Below, piece after piece: positions 25,248 to 33,038 of a stretch of DNA of 51,530 nt; the stretch's first letter is position 1; every line of letters begins with the position of its first letter. The notes beneath the pieces were generated by a model. That model was not told the DNA's origin and searched no databases. It saw only the letters and a program-made list of their open reading frames with translations. Source of the stretch: Candidatus Desulfovibrio intestinipullorum. Its GTDB lineage: Bacteria > Desulfobacterota > Desulfovibrionia > Desulfovibrionales > Desulfovibrionaceae. Made by a program: the position numbers and the translations under genes. The stretch covers positions 1-51,530 of the forward strand of contig DXHV01000075.1 of the NCBI GenBank assembly GCA_019113165.1, given 5' to 3'.

Positions 25248-25324
25248 CGGGATGTAGCGCAGTCTGGGAGCGCACTTGAATGGGGTTCAAGGGGTCGAAG
25301 GTTCAAATCCTTTCATCCCGACCA
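25248..25324 (+). tRNA. tRNA-Pro (anticodon GGG), copy 2
   Basis: Identical over all 77 bases to the copy at 24878-24954, including the encoded CCA. It has its own promoter and terminator, so both copies should be expressed. Confidence 0.95.
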
Positions 25325-25340
25325 GTTATCCAGACAATTC

Positions 25341-25372
25341 AGGACTTGTGAGCTGTTCACAGGTCCTTTTTT
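25341..25372 (+). terminator. Terminator of tRNA-Pro copy 2
   Basis: AGGACTTGTGA (25341-25351) pairs with TCACAGGTCCT (25357-25367), loop GCTGT, then a T-run. Relative to copy 1, a C-G pair has become T-A through matched changes on both arms. Confidence 0.9.
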
Positions 25373-25427
25373 GTTGCCCTGTGAACAAGAGACAAGAAAA
25401 CAAGTTTTCTCAAGCTGTTGCAAAATA

Positions 25428-25457
25428 GCCGGGCAGCCGGATTTTGGGCTGCCCGGC
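25428..25457. other. Perfect 11-bp GC hairpin upstream of the GTPase gene
   Basis: GCCGGGCAGCC (25428-25438) pairs with GGCTGCCCGGC (25447-25457). No T-run follows on the plus strand; TATTTTG follows on the minus strand, but no minus gene ends here. The rest of 25377-25807 is C-rich leader without a gene. Confidence 0.5.
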
Positions 25458-25807
25458 CCATTGAGATCCATGCCCAGGATGCGCTAAGGTCAGGACTGTG
25501 CTCCCGTACAGGGGCCCTCACCCCTTTGTGCGCTGCCCCGGGAGGCCGTCTTTTCCTTCGGTCCCTGTGACCACCGGGACCCTGAATTCCTGATCCCCCT
25601 GGCCCTCTTGCCCTCTGGCTTCCCTGCCGGCCTGCATCCCCAGGGGCAACCTTCTGCACAAAAAGCCCCCCTTTTTTCTGCCATCCCTCTTTCACCCCTG
25701 GTGGCAGGGAAGGCGGGTCCATTCCCATTCCCATTCTCTTGCGTGTCACCCAAGGAGGAGGCGCCGGACCGCTCTCGACATCCAGAACTGTCCGGTTCCG
25801 CAACATC

Positions 25808-26779
25808 ATGGATACCTGTCATATTCTTCCGCTTGGCCCGTCCTGTATCGGCAAGACAACGCTTGTGAGCAGTGTCATCGATGCCCTGCTCACCACCCTG
25901 GAACAGTCCGGGGGCTCCATCACGGCACAACTCGGCAGCGAGGACGCCGACCTTCTGCACAAGAATCTGCAGAGCCTGCGTTCCGCCAGCGGCACCCTGC
26001 CGCAGACCCTGCTTGAGCCGACGGCAAGGCCCCATGCCTACACGGTCTCCGTGGGCGGGAGTGCCAGCTCCCTGCTTGGCAAGCTTTTGAGTGGCAGGGT
26101 CTCCATGCAGCTCGCCTTTCACGATTATCCGGGCGCACTTATCGACGATCTGCCTGCCTTCACAAGCTCGGTCCTGCCCCTGGCCCAGGCCGAGGTGCTG
26201 CTTGTGCCCGTGGACGCCAGCCTCTTCATGGAAGCGGCCAGCGGCCAGGAGGAAGTGGCTGCCCAGGCCGTGCACCGCATAGTCAGCATTGAAGAACTCA
26301 TTGTGGAGTGGGAAAAGGGCCGGGCCCTGACCACGGGCCGGGGACTGCTCATCTTTGCCCCCTTGCGCTGCGAGGCCTATTTTGGCGACAACGGCATGGA
26401 GGCGAAAAAGGAAGAGGCCGAGCGGCTGGCCAGCCTTGTCTGCAACCGTTTCTTCTCCAATATCATGGCCATCGTGCAGTTCTTCGGCGAGAACATCAAC
26501 TGCCTCTACGTGCCCGTGGACACCCTGGGCCACTGCCGGGTGGCGAGCCGGGAATGGGACATACAGAACCCCGCCTTCCGGGCCACCTATGCCATGGAAG
26601 GCGAGGTGCGGCCCTTTGGCTGCGAGATGATTGCCCTCTTCATCCTGGAATACTACATCAGGGTGTGCCGCCAGACCTCGTCCAGCAAGACCCTGGAGGA
26701 AATGGAAAAGGGCCTGGACGCCCTCATCGACGAGTTCAGGAACAAAAGCGGCTACGCAAGGGCCCTGCGTATCTGCTAG
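25808..26779 (+). CDS. P-loop GTPase-like protein (double-GTPase / conflict-system type)
   Basis: A 323-residue cytoplasmic protein. Walker A is GPSCIGKTTL at residues 10-19, and Walker B/G3 is FHDYPG near 104-109. VEVLLVPVDASLFME-like VLLVPVDASLFMEAA and LLIFAPLRCEAYF follow as core strands, where G4 would lie; no classical NKxD is seen. The C-terminal part is helical. The core resembles the DO-GTPase2-type family, often encoded with vWA and SrfC-like proteins, and such genes lie 4-15 kb away here on the other strand. A functional tie to that cluster is inference. The start at 25808 places the P-loop as usual; the 23 extra upstream codons look untranslated. Confidence 0.6.
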   Translation: MDTCHILPLGPSCIGKTTLVSSVIDALLTTLEQSGGSITAQLGSEDADLLHKNLQSLRSASGTLPQTLLEPTARPHAYTVSVGGSASSLLGKLLSGRVSMQLAFHDYPGALIDDLPAFTSSVLPLAQAEVLLVPVDASLFMEAASGQEEVAAQAVHRIVSIEELIVEWEKGRALTTGRGLLIFAPLRCEAYFGDNGMEAKKEEAERLASLVCNRFFSNIMAIVQFFGENINCLYVPVDTLGHCRVASREWDIQNPAFRATYAMEGEVRPFGCEMIALFILEYYIRVCRQTSSSKTLEEMEKGLDALIDEFRNKSGYARALRIC

Positions 26780-26950
26780 CCGCTGCCAGCCTGCGTCCCC
26801 ATCATCCTGGCCCGCATCCCCCTTCCGGCCCGTATCCCCTGCCCCGCATCTCCTGACCCGCAAGCCCTTTGTGCGGGCTCCCTCTGTCGCAGCAGCACCC
26901 CTTGCAGGCTCTCTTTGCCTGTGCACCCCTCTTTCCCAAGGAGTTGCCCC

Positions 26951-27970
26951 ATGAGTGAAAGCGCCTTTGCCAGACTTGAACAGGATATGGAGGCCTTCAA
27001 GAAGACCAGCGTGCTCGCGGCCCTGGCCGAACTCGATGTGGCCACACGGCTTCTGCAGGGCGGCAATGCCATGACCGCCAGCGAGCTTGCCAAAGCCTGT
27101 GCCTGTGACGAGCGGGGCATGGAAGCCCTGCTCGATGCCCTCGGCGGCCTGAAGTACCTTGCCAAGGAGAACGGAAAGTATTCCGTGCCCGAAGACCTTC
27201 AGGATGCCCTGGACAGCCGCTCCCCGACCACCTGCATCCCCATTATGCGCCATTATGCCTGCCTGCAGCGCTCCTGGAGCCATCTTGCCTGGTCGGTCCG
27301 CGAGGGCACACCGCGTCCCCACGAGCCCAGCATCCTGGGCGCAGAGGAGGACAGGGTCTCCTTCATCATGGGCATGAATTCCGTGGCCACGCGCCTTGTG
27401 AAGGGCGTGGTGGACTCCCTCCTTGCCTGCGGGGTCTTTCCCCTGCCTGCAGGATCTGTCATCCTGGACATTGGCGGCGCCTCGGGCACCTATACCGAAG
27501 CCTTCCTGAAGGCCCTGCCGGACACAAGGGCTGTGCTCTTTGATCTGCCAGACGCCGTTGTCCAGGCGCACAAGCGCTTTGATCCAAGCCCCCTGGCAGG
27601 CAGGGTACAGCTTGTGGCCGGAGACTTCACCCGGGATGATTTGCCGGCTGGCTGCGACTTTGCCTGGATCAGTGCCATCATCCATCAGATGAGCCGGGCA
27701 GAGAGCCGCAGCCTCTACAAAAAGGCCCTGGCAGCCCTCAATCCTGGCGGCCTTGTGGCCATACGGGACTTTGTGGTGGACGAGACAAGGACCAGCCCTG
27801 TGGCAGGCACGTTCTTTGGCGTCAACATGCTGGTGAACACGGAGACGGGCCGGGTGTACAGCCTGAGCGAGATTTCTGAAGATCTGGCCGCTGCGGGCTT
27901 TGCCGAAGCCCGGCTGGCCGTGGATGTGCCCACCATGTGCGCCATTGTCACGGCCAGAAAGCCTGCCTGA
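26951..27970 (+). CDS. SAM-dependent O-methyltransferase-like protein (PF00891 type)
   Basis: A 339-residue protein. Residues 1-95 form a winged-helix dimerisation domain (FKKTSVLAALAELDVATRLLQGG ... LDALGGLKYLAKENGKYSVPE). The catalytic domain has motif I ILDIGGASGTYTEAFLKALP, then AVLFDLPDAV, LVAGDFTRDDLP and ALNPGGLVAIRDFVVDE. Relatives methylate hydroxyl groups in secondary metabolites, but many bacterial members are uncharacterised. AAGGAGT precedes ATG 26951. It lies 171 bases after the GTPase gene and shares a bidirectional terminator with the convergent reductase gene. Confidence 0.85.
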   Translation: MSESAFARLEQDMEAFKKTSVLAALAELDVATRLLQGGNAMTASELAKACACDERGMEALLDALGGLKYLAKENGKYSVPEDLQDALDSRSPTTCIPIMRHYACLQRSWSHLAWSVREGTPRPHEPSILGAEEDRVSFIMGMNSVATRLVKGVVDSLLACGVFPLPAGSVILDIGGASGTYTEAFLKALPDTRAVLFDLPDAVVQAHKRFDPSPLAGRVQLVAGDFTRDDLPAGCDFAWISAIIHQMSRAESRSLYKKALAALNPGGLVAIRDFVVDETRTSPVAGTFFGVNMLVNTETGRVYSLSEISEDLAAAGFAEARLAVDVPTMCAIVTARKPA

Positions 27971-28086
27971 GAATCTGTCCGGGAGTCTGCCCGAGAGCAG
28001 GCACGGGCAGGACAGCCGACTTTTTCCCGAACGCCCTGAACGCCCTGAGAGCCCCTGCACGGGACTCCCAGGAGCGGACAATGCAA

Positions 28087-28113
28087 AAGACCCCGGTACA
28101 CAACCGGGGTCTT
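28087..28113. terminator. Bidirectional terminator between convergent genes
   Basis: AAGACCCCGGT (28087-28097) pairs with ACCGGGGTCTT (28103-28113), loop ACACA. It serves the methyltransferase from the left and the reductase (and so the cluster) from the right. Confidence 0.85.
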
Positions 28114-28141
28114 GTCGTCAGTACGCTGAAAAAAAGGGGGC

Positions 28142-29047
28142 TCAGGCCCTGGGAACGGCCGTCCAGACCGTGCCGGAGAATTCGGCCAGGGCCTGGATGA
28201 GAGCCTGCGTGCCCTTCTTGCCCAGATCCCTGCCCTGCATGGAGCGGTAGAACTGATCGGCCAGGGCGCAGCCGGGCAGAACCAGGTGCATGCGGCGGCA
28301 TTCTTCCAGGACCAGGCCCAGATCCTTCACAAAGTGATCAATGAAGAAGCCGGGCTCGAAGTCGCCGTCCATCATGCGCTGGCCCAGGGTCTGCATGGCC
28401 ACGCTGCCGGCCGCGCCGCAGGAGACGAGCTCGTGCCACTTGCGCACGTCCAGGCCGGCTTTTGCGGCATAGAGCAGGGATTCGCAGACGCTGAACATGA
28501 CGCCTGCCACGGCGGCCTGATTGGCGAGCTTGGCCTGCTGGCCAAGGCCTGCGGCGCCGCAGTGCATGATCTTCTGGCCCATGACCTGCAGCATGGGCAG
28601 GATTTGGGTGTAGCCTTCCTCGGCGCCGCCCACGAAGATGGACAGGGTGGCCTTGCGGGCGCCCACGTCACCGCCGGTGACCGGAGCGTCCATGGCCATG
28701 ATGCCCTTTTCGGCGGCCACAGCGGCAATGGTCTGGGCCAGGGTGGGGCTGGAGGTGGTCATGTCGCAGATGATGCCGCCCTGAGCCATGCCGGACACGG
28801 CACCGTTCTCGCCAATGAGCACGGCTTCCACGTCCGAGGGGTAGCCCACGATGGAGAACACCACATCGCTGCGGCTGCCCACTTCCCTGGGGCTGCTGCA
28901 CAGATGGGCGCCCCTGTCCACAAGGCCCTGGGCCTTGGCGGCAGTTCTGTTGAAGACGCTCAGCTCGTAGCCGGCATCAAGAAGGTGGCCTGCCATGGAC
29001 TGGCCCATGACACCTGTGCCAATCCAGCCAATACGGGGTTTGTCCAT
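28142..29047 (-). CDS. Beta-hydroxyacid dehydrogenase (3-hydroxyisobutyrate dehydrogenase / tartronate semialdehyde reductase family)
   Basis: A 301-residue NAD(P)-dependent oxidoreductase. The N-terminal Rossmann motif is GWIGTGVMGQSMAGHLLDAGY (residues 6-26). The substrate loop is DAPVTGGDVGARKATLSIFVGG, and KLANQAAVAGVMFSVCESLLYAAKAGLD carries the catalytic Lys. The substrate is a small 3-hydroxy acid, not resolvable further. It starts 53 bases after the FGE-like gene on the same strand without a terminator between, so it may be the last gene of the cluster transcript. AGGA lies upstream of the ATG. Confidence 0.88.
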   Translation of the reverse strand: MDKPRIGWIGTGVMGQSMAGHLLDAGYELSVFNRTAAKAQGLVDRGAHLCSSPREVGSRSDVVFSIVGYPSDVEAVLIGENGAVSGMAQGGIICDMTTSSPTLAQTIAAVAAEKGIMAMDAPVTGGDVGARKATLSIFVGGAEEGYTQILPMLQVMGQKIMHCGAAGLGQQAKLANQAAVAGVMFSVCESLLYAAKAGLDVRKWHELVSCGAAGSVAMQTLGQRMMDGDFEPGFFIDHFVKDLGLVLEECRRMHLVLPGCALADQFYRSMQGRDLGKKGTQALIQALAEFSGTVWTAVPRA

Positions 29048-29100
29048 ATCGTCATCCTTGTCGTTTCGTCAGTTGATGGGGGTTGCCTTCCAGAAGGGGA

Positions 29101-30867
29101 CTATTTCTGGGGCTTTTTTTGCGAGGCCACAAGATCGTCCAGAACAATCCTGTCTGTCAACCGCTTGCCGGTCTGCAGGGAGGCATAGTGCCTCCTGACG
29201 ATCTGCAGGTTGGAGGTCATGCGGGCATTGTAGGGATCCTTGCCGGCATAGAGGGCACTCAGGTTCTGCAGGGCGCCCTGCACATCCTTTTCGTCCAGCC
29301 TGGTCGCATCCTGCATGTCGCCCCTGTAGGCGGAGAGAGTGCGGGTGGTGGCCTTTTCCGCGTCCCTGTGGCCCTTTTCAAGCTCCACCATGCTCTGCTG
29401 TATGGTCTTCGTACCTGGCTGCCCCTTCATCCTTTGCAAAAGCTTCTCGCCTTCCTTGAGCTGCTTGGCGATCATGACCCGTCTGTAGCGGTAGTTCCTG
29501 ATGGCTTCCAGGGACATGACGCAGTTTTGCAGCAGGGATTCGATGCGGGCCACCCGCTCGCGGGCCTGCAGAATGTTGGTCTGCTCGATCTGGGTGCGCA
29601 GGGAGACGAGATTCCTGCGTATGCTCTCGCTGGGCGCCTGCTCGATGAGGCGGTTGAGTTCTTCCAGAGGCGTGGCCGCAGCCAGGGCGTCCTTCTGGGT
29701 GTCCTTCTTCCGGGCAGGTGTGCCGGCAAACTGCGGCACCAGATCCTGGGATCTGGGCAGCTGCCCGCTGATGGCCGCGTATTCCTGCCGCAGAGTCTGG
29801 GGACGGTCGCCGGCAGGGGTGTTGATGCCGGAGATCACAGGCCTGAAGCCGAGGTCCCGGGCCCGCAGCACGCCTTCCTTCAGGAAGGGCGCCAGTTCCT
29901 CGCGCCGGCCGGGCATGATTTCTTCCTTGCCCGACAGGAAGGAGCCGCCCTTGCGCACAAAGCCGCCGGCCGAGCCCTGCAGGCTGCCGCCCAGGGAGAA
30001 GCGGAAGGCATCCAGGGTCATTTCCGCGGCATTGCCGGCCGTATCATAGAGGCCCAGGGGATTGGGCAGGCGGGAGCCGATGCGCTCCACGTTTTCCGGC
30101 GTATGGGAGGTGCCTTCCTCGCAGAAGACGGCATAGTCGCCATAGTCCGTCTTCTCTGCCATGGTGAAGAAGTCCTGCTGGCGGTAGTTGGTGCTGTCGT
30201 TCTGGCCGCCGCGGGCCGCGTATTCCCATTCGGCCTCGGTGGGCAGACGGACAAAGCCCGTATTGCGACTGTCGTCGCGGAAGGAGGGCAGGCTTTCCGG
30301 GTGGTTTTCAAGCAGCCAATCCGTGTAGCGCTGGGTAAAGAGCACAGCCTCGTACCAGCTCACCCCGGTCATGGGCCTGGCATCGGAACTGTTCAGTTTA
30401 CTGGCATCGAAGTTTTCGTCCATGACGGCCTTCCACTGCAGACGGCTCACTTCGTACTTGGCCACCAGATAGTAGAAATAGGTTCCTTCGGCGTCATCGG
30501 GCAGGCTGGCCTTCCAGCTGGCCGGCACATCCTGGGCGGAAAAGGGTGCCGAGAGCACGGTCTGATAGGTGCTGTCGTAATAGGAGCGGTCGGGCTCGCT
30601 GTCGGTCACGCCCATGCTGACCTTCATGGACCACAGGTAGCCTGAGGCCGGCACGGCCACGACCCTGAAGGCCATGGAGAGATTGCTCGGCATGGGCAGG
30701 ATGATGTCCTTTTTGTCAGGATGGGGATTCCAGGTCTCGTCAAGCTGTACATCCTGCTTTTTTTTGAGGGCTGCCCGGGCCTCGGGCAGGGCCATGGCAA
30801 GGCAGGCAAGACACAGGACCAGGACAAGGCTCAGGCGTGCCGTGACCCGGACAAGAAAATCAGACAT
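29101..30867 (-). CDS. Secreted protein with FGE-sulfatase (C-type lectin-like) domain
   Basis: A 588-residue protein. Residues 1-33 are a signal peptide (VLVLCLACLAMALPEARA). The FGE-sulfatase/SUMF1 fold (PF03781-type) spans roughly residues 120-330: YEVSRLQWKAVMDEN, PMTGVSWYEAVLFTQRYTDWL, RLPTEAEWEYAARGG, NPLGLYDTAGNAAEMTLDAF, GGFVRKGGSFLSGKEEI and DLGFRPVI. True formylglycine-generating enzymes bind copper through two cysteines just after RGGSF; here that segment is FLSGKEEI, without cysteine, so catalysis is not expected. A helical coiled-coil region follows (residues 395-560). Its start overlaps the permease stop by eight bases, implying coupled translation and a joint role. Confidence 0.82.
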   Translation of the reverse strand: MSDFLVRVTARLSLVLVLCLACLAMALPEARAALKKKQDVQLDETWNPHPDKKDIILPMPSNLSMAFRVVAVPASGYLWSMKVSMGVTDSEPDRSYYDSTYQTVLSAPFSAQDVPASWKASLPDDAEGTYFYYLVAKYEVSRLQWKAVMDENFDASKLNSSDARPMTGVSWYEAVLFTQRYTDWLLENHPESLPSFRDDSRNTGFVRLPTEAEWEYAARGGQNDSTNYRQQDFFTMAEKTDYGDYAVFCEEGTSHTPENVERIGSRLPNPLGLYDTAGNAAEMTLDAFRFSLGGSLQGSAGGFVRKGGSFLSGKEEIMPGRREELAPFLKEGVLRARDLGFRPVISGINTPAGDRPQTLRQEYAAISGQLPRSQDLVPQFAGTPARKKDTQKDALAAATPLEELNRLIEQAPSESIRRNLVSLRTQIEQTNILQARERVARIESLLQNCVMSLEAIRNYRYRRVMIAKQLKEGEKLLQRMKGQPGTKTIQQSMVELEKGHRDAEKATTRTLSAYRGDMQDATRLDEKDVQGALQNLSALYAGKDPYNARMTSNLQIVRRHYASLQTGKRLTDRIVLDDLVASQKKPQK

Positions 30868-32212
30868 CGCGGATGACCTCCGAAGGTTCGATTTTTGTGC
30901 TCCGCCAGGCAGGATAGATGGCTGCCAAAAGGGAGATGACAATGCTCATCAGATAGGCCATGCCGTAGTGCACGGGCAGAAGCAGGCAGACCTGTTCCAG
31001 ACCCTGCAGGGAACCGGCAAAGGAGGTGTTGAGCCACAGGGCCGTGACCACGTAGGTCACGACGGCCAGGGTGGTGCCAAGCAGGGCCGTGAGCACCACC
31101 TGGGCCAGGGGAAAGAGCATGAGCTGGCCCTTGCCGAAGCCCGTGAGCTGCAACAGGCCCAGGGTGCGCTGCTTTCGCTTGATGGCGGCGAGCACGCTGC
31201 TTGTGGTGGAGGAAAAGAAGCCTACGCAGGCCACCAGGCAGATGAGGGAGAAGATGAGGTTCAGGCCGTTTTCAAGGGTGGTAATCTGCTCGATTTCCTC
31301 GGCATGGGTATAGGTCTCCACGCCGTTGCGGGCAAGATAGTCCCTGAGGGTGGTGACGGACTGCAGACTGTCCGCATAGAGACGGAAGCTCGGATAGATG
31401 CGTGCGGCCCCGGGCCGCTCCTCGCCGGTCCAGCCGTTGGCTGCCCCGAGTTCGGGCACGGCGCGGCCGTCACGAAAGTCCTCACAGCCTTCCACAAGCT
31501 CCAGGGGCACATAGGCGGTGTCCTTCTGCTGGGCTGCCAGGGGCAGGATGCCGTGCACGCGCAGGCGCACGTAGGCCCTGGAAATGCGGCCGCCATAGGC
31601 GCGCTCCACGGTGCCAAGGAGGCTGTCCCCCTTGTTCGCGGCAAGCTTGCGGGCCGCGCCGTCAGAGAGCACCACCCCTGCCTCGCGCAAATTGGGATCA
31701 TCTGCTTCCGGGCGTTTGGCAAGGAGGGATGAAGAGGGTCGGCTCTGTGTCTGAACAGTTGCCTCGTTAGCCTGTGCGCCATGGTCCTGCTCCTGCCAGG
31801 GCACCATGGTCACGGTAGGGGCCTGGTAGCGTCCAAGCAGGGGGTCTCCCGTAGCCGTGGGTTCCAAGGAGACGGTGACCTGCCTGGAGACGCCCTCGTG
31901 CACGGCGGAGAGGTTCATGGTGGCGGCAATGGATCGCGTCCTGGGCAGGATGAAGGCCACGCCCTGCACGGTGCGCAAAGAGGCAAAGTGCTGCTCCGTA
32001 AAGCGGCCCGAGGCCACGGGCGTGATTTCCAGGGTATTGGGATCCGAGGCCATGCGGCTTGTCAGGGTCTGCACCACGCCGAACTTGACACCGTAGAGAA
32101 TGAGCAGGGGCGCGAGCACGGCTGCCAGGCCGAAGATGGAGCAGATGGAGAGCATGCGCTCGTGTTTGAAGTCGGCTATGGCAAGCAGGATGATGTGCAA
32201 CGAGGAGCGCAT
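30860..32212 (-). CDS. ABC transporter permease (FtsX/MacB-LolC-like)
   Basis: A 450-residue protein. One N-terminal membrane helix (MLSICSIFGLAAVLAPLLILYG) is followed by a large periplasmic MacB-type domain (about residues 45-320). Three C-terminal helices follow, with the FtsX-domain pattern (LIFSLICLVACVGFFSSTTSSVL, QVVLTALLGTTLAVVTYVVTALW, MAYLMSIVISLLAAIYPAWRS) and the terminal EPSEVIRDV typical of this superfamily. Such permeases do not move substrate through the membrane but convert ATP hydrolysis to periplasmic motion. The gene starts three bases after the ATPase stop. Only one permease is present, so it should form a homodimer. Confidence 0.88.
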   Translation of the reverse strand: MRSSLHIILLAIADFKHERMLSICSIFGLAAVLAPLLILYGVKFGVVQTLTSRMASDPNTLEITPVASGRFTEQHFASLRTVQGVAFILPRTRSIAATMNLSAVHEGVSRQVTVSLEPTATGDPLLGRYQAPTVTMVPWQEQDHGAQANEATVQTQSRPSSSLLAKRPEADDPNLREAGVVLSDGAARKLAANKGDSLLGTVERAYGGRISRAYVRLRVHGILPLAAQQKDTAYVPLELVEGCEDFRDGRAVPELGAANGWTGEERPGAARIYPSFRLYADSLQSVTTLRDYLARNGVETYTHAEEIEQITTLENGLNLIFSLICLVACVGFFSSTTSSVLAAIKRKQRTLGLLQLTGFGKGQLMLFPLAQVVLTALLGTTLAVVTYVVTALWLNTSFAGSLQGLEQVCLLLPVHYGMAYLMSIVISLLAAIYPAWRSTKIEPSEVIRDV

Positions 32213-32215
32213 GAC

Positions 32216-32998
32216 CTAGCCTCCCATGCTGCTTGAGAAGAAGAGGTTGGCCGTCACGCCGTCCCTGCGGCTGGTGACGGTCATGGGCACCAGGGTAAAG
32301 CCCAGCTCCGCAGCCAGGGCCTGGTCATGGCTCACCATGATGACCGTGGTTTCCTGATCGCGAGCCAGCTTCAGGAAGAGCTGCATGACGGTCTTGGAGT
32401 GGCTGGGATCCAGGGCCGCCGTGGGTTCGTCGGCCAGGATGACCGAGGGGTTGTGGGCCAGGGCCCTGGCTATGGCCACGCGCTGGCGCTCGCCCATGGA
32501 GAGCTGGGCCGGGTACTTGCCAAGCAGGGAGAAGATGTTGAGCTCCTTGGTAATGGCCTCTATTCGCTTGATGTGGTCCGGCACGATGTTGAGCACCTTG
32601 CAGGTGAGCATGATGTTGTCCCTGGCCGTCAGAAAGGGCAGAAGCCCGCCTGTCTGCAGCACATAGCCAAGATAGCGCATGCGGTCGCTGGCCAGGGCAT
32701 TGCTGCCGCCCCTGGCCCAGGCGGCATAGATGTCCACCTCCCGATCCGGCGTAGGGGAAAAACGGAAGACGGGCCGCTCTTCGCGACCGTTTTCCCGCAC
32801 TGCCTCGGCCGGAACGGGATCGGGCTTGAGGGCGCAGGCAAGCAGGTCCAGGGCCGTGCTCTTGCCGCAGCCGGACGTGCCCACAATGGCAATGGTGTCC
32901 CTGGGCAGGACCTGCAGCCTGGTGATTTTCAGGCGGTAGTTTTCCGTGCCAGGACGGGACTTTGTCACGTGGGCCAGATCAAAGACATGGCGGACCAT
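32216..32998 (-). CDS. ABC transporter ATP-binding protein (LolD/MacB-like)
   Basis: A 260-residue ATPase. Walker A is GTSGCGKST (residues 40-48), the Q-loop LQTGGLLPFLTARDN, signature LSMGERQRVAIARAL near 165, Walker B VILADEPTAALD and H-loop VMVSHD (VIMVSHDQ). An extra loop of about 35 residues between Walker A and the Q-loop (PAEAVRENGREERPVFRFSP) is larger than in LolD. With the permease it makes an inner-membrane mechanotransmission unit. It lies 40 bases downstream of the vWA gene and three bases before the permease gene. Confidence 0.93.
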   Translation of the reverse strand: MVRHVFDLAHVTKSRPGTENYRLKITRLQVLPRDTIAIVGTSGCGKSTALDLLACALKPDPVPAEAVRENGREERPVFRFSPTPDREVDIYAAWARGGSNALASDRMRYLGYVLQTGGLLPFLTARDNIMLTCKVLNIVPDHIKRIEAITKELNIFSLLGKYPAQLSMGERQRVAIARALAHNPSVILADEPTAALDPSHSKTVMQLFLKLARDQETTVIMVSHDQALAAELGFTLVPMTVTSRRDGVTANLFFSSSMGG

Positions 32999-33038
32999 AA
33001 GGCTCTCCCTGATGAGGAACTGCCGGACAGCCTGCCGG

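Larger units (their letters stand above)
24836..25376 (+). repeat. Direct duplication of a complete tRNA-Pro transcription unit (171 bp, 370-bp offset)
   Basis: 24836-25006 and 25206-25376 match from CTTGACAG through promoter, tRNA and terminator. Differences are limited to two bases between -35 and -10 and to the terminator stem. The 199 bases between copies are unique and hold no supported gene. Confidence 0.95.

Noticed and set aside
25490..28081. Minus-strand open frame of 863 codons
   Set aside because: Antisense of the GTPase and methyltransferase genes, rich in Gly/His/Gln as such shadows are.
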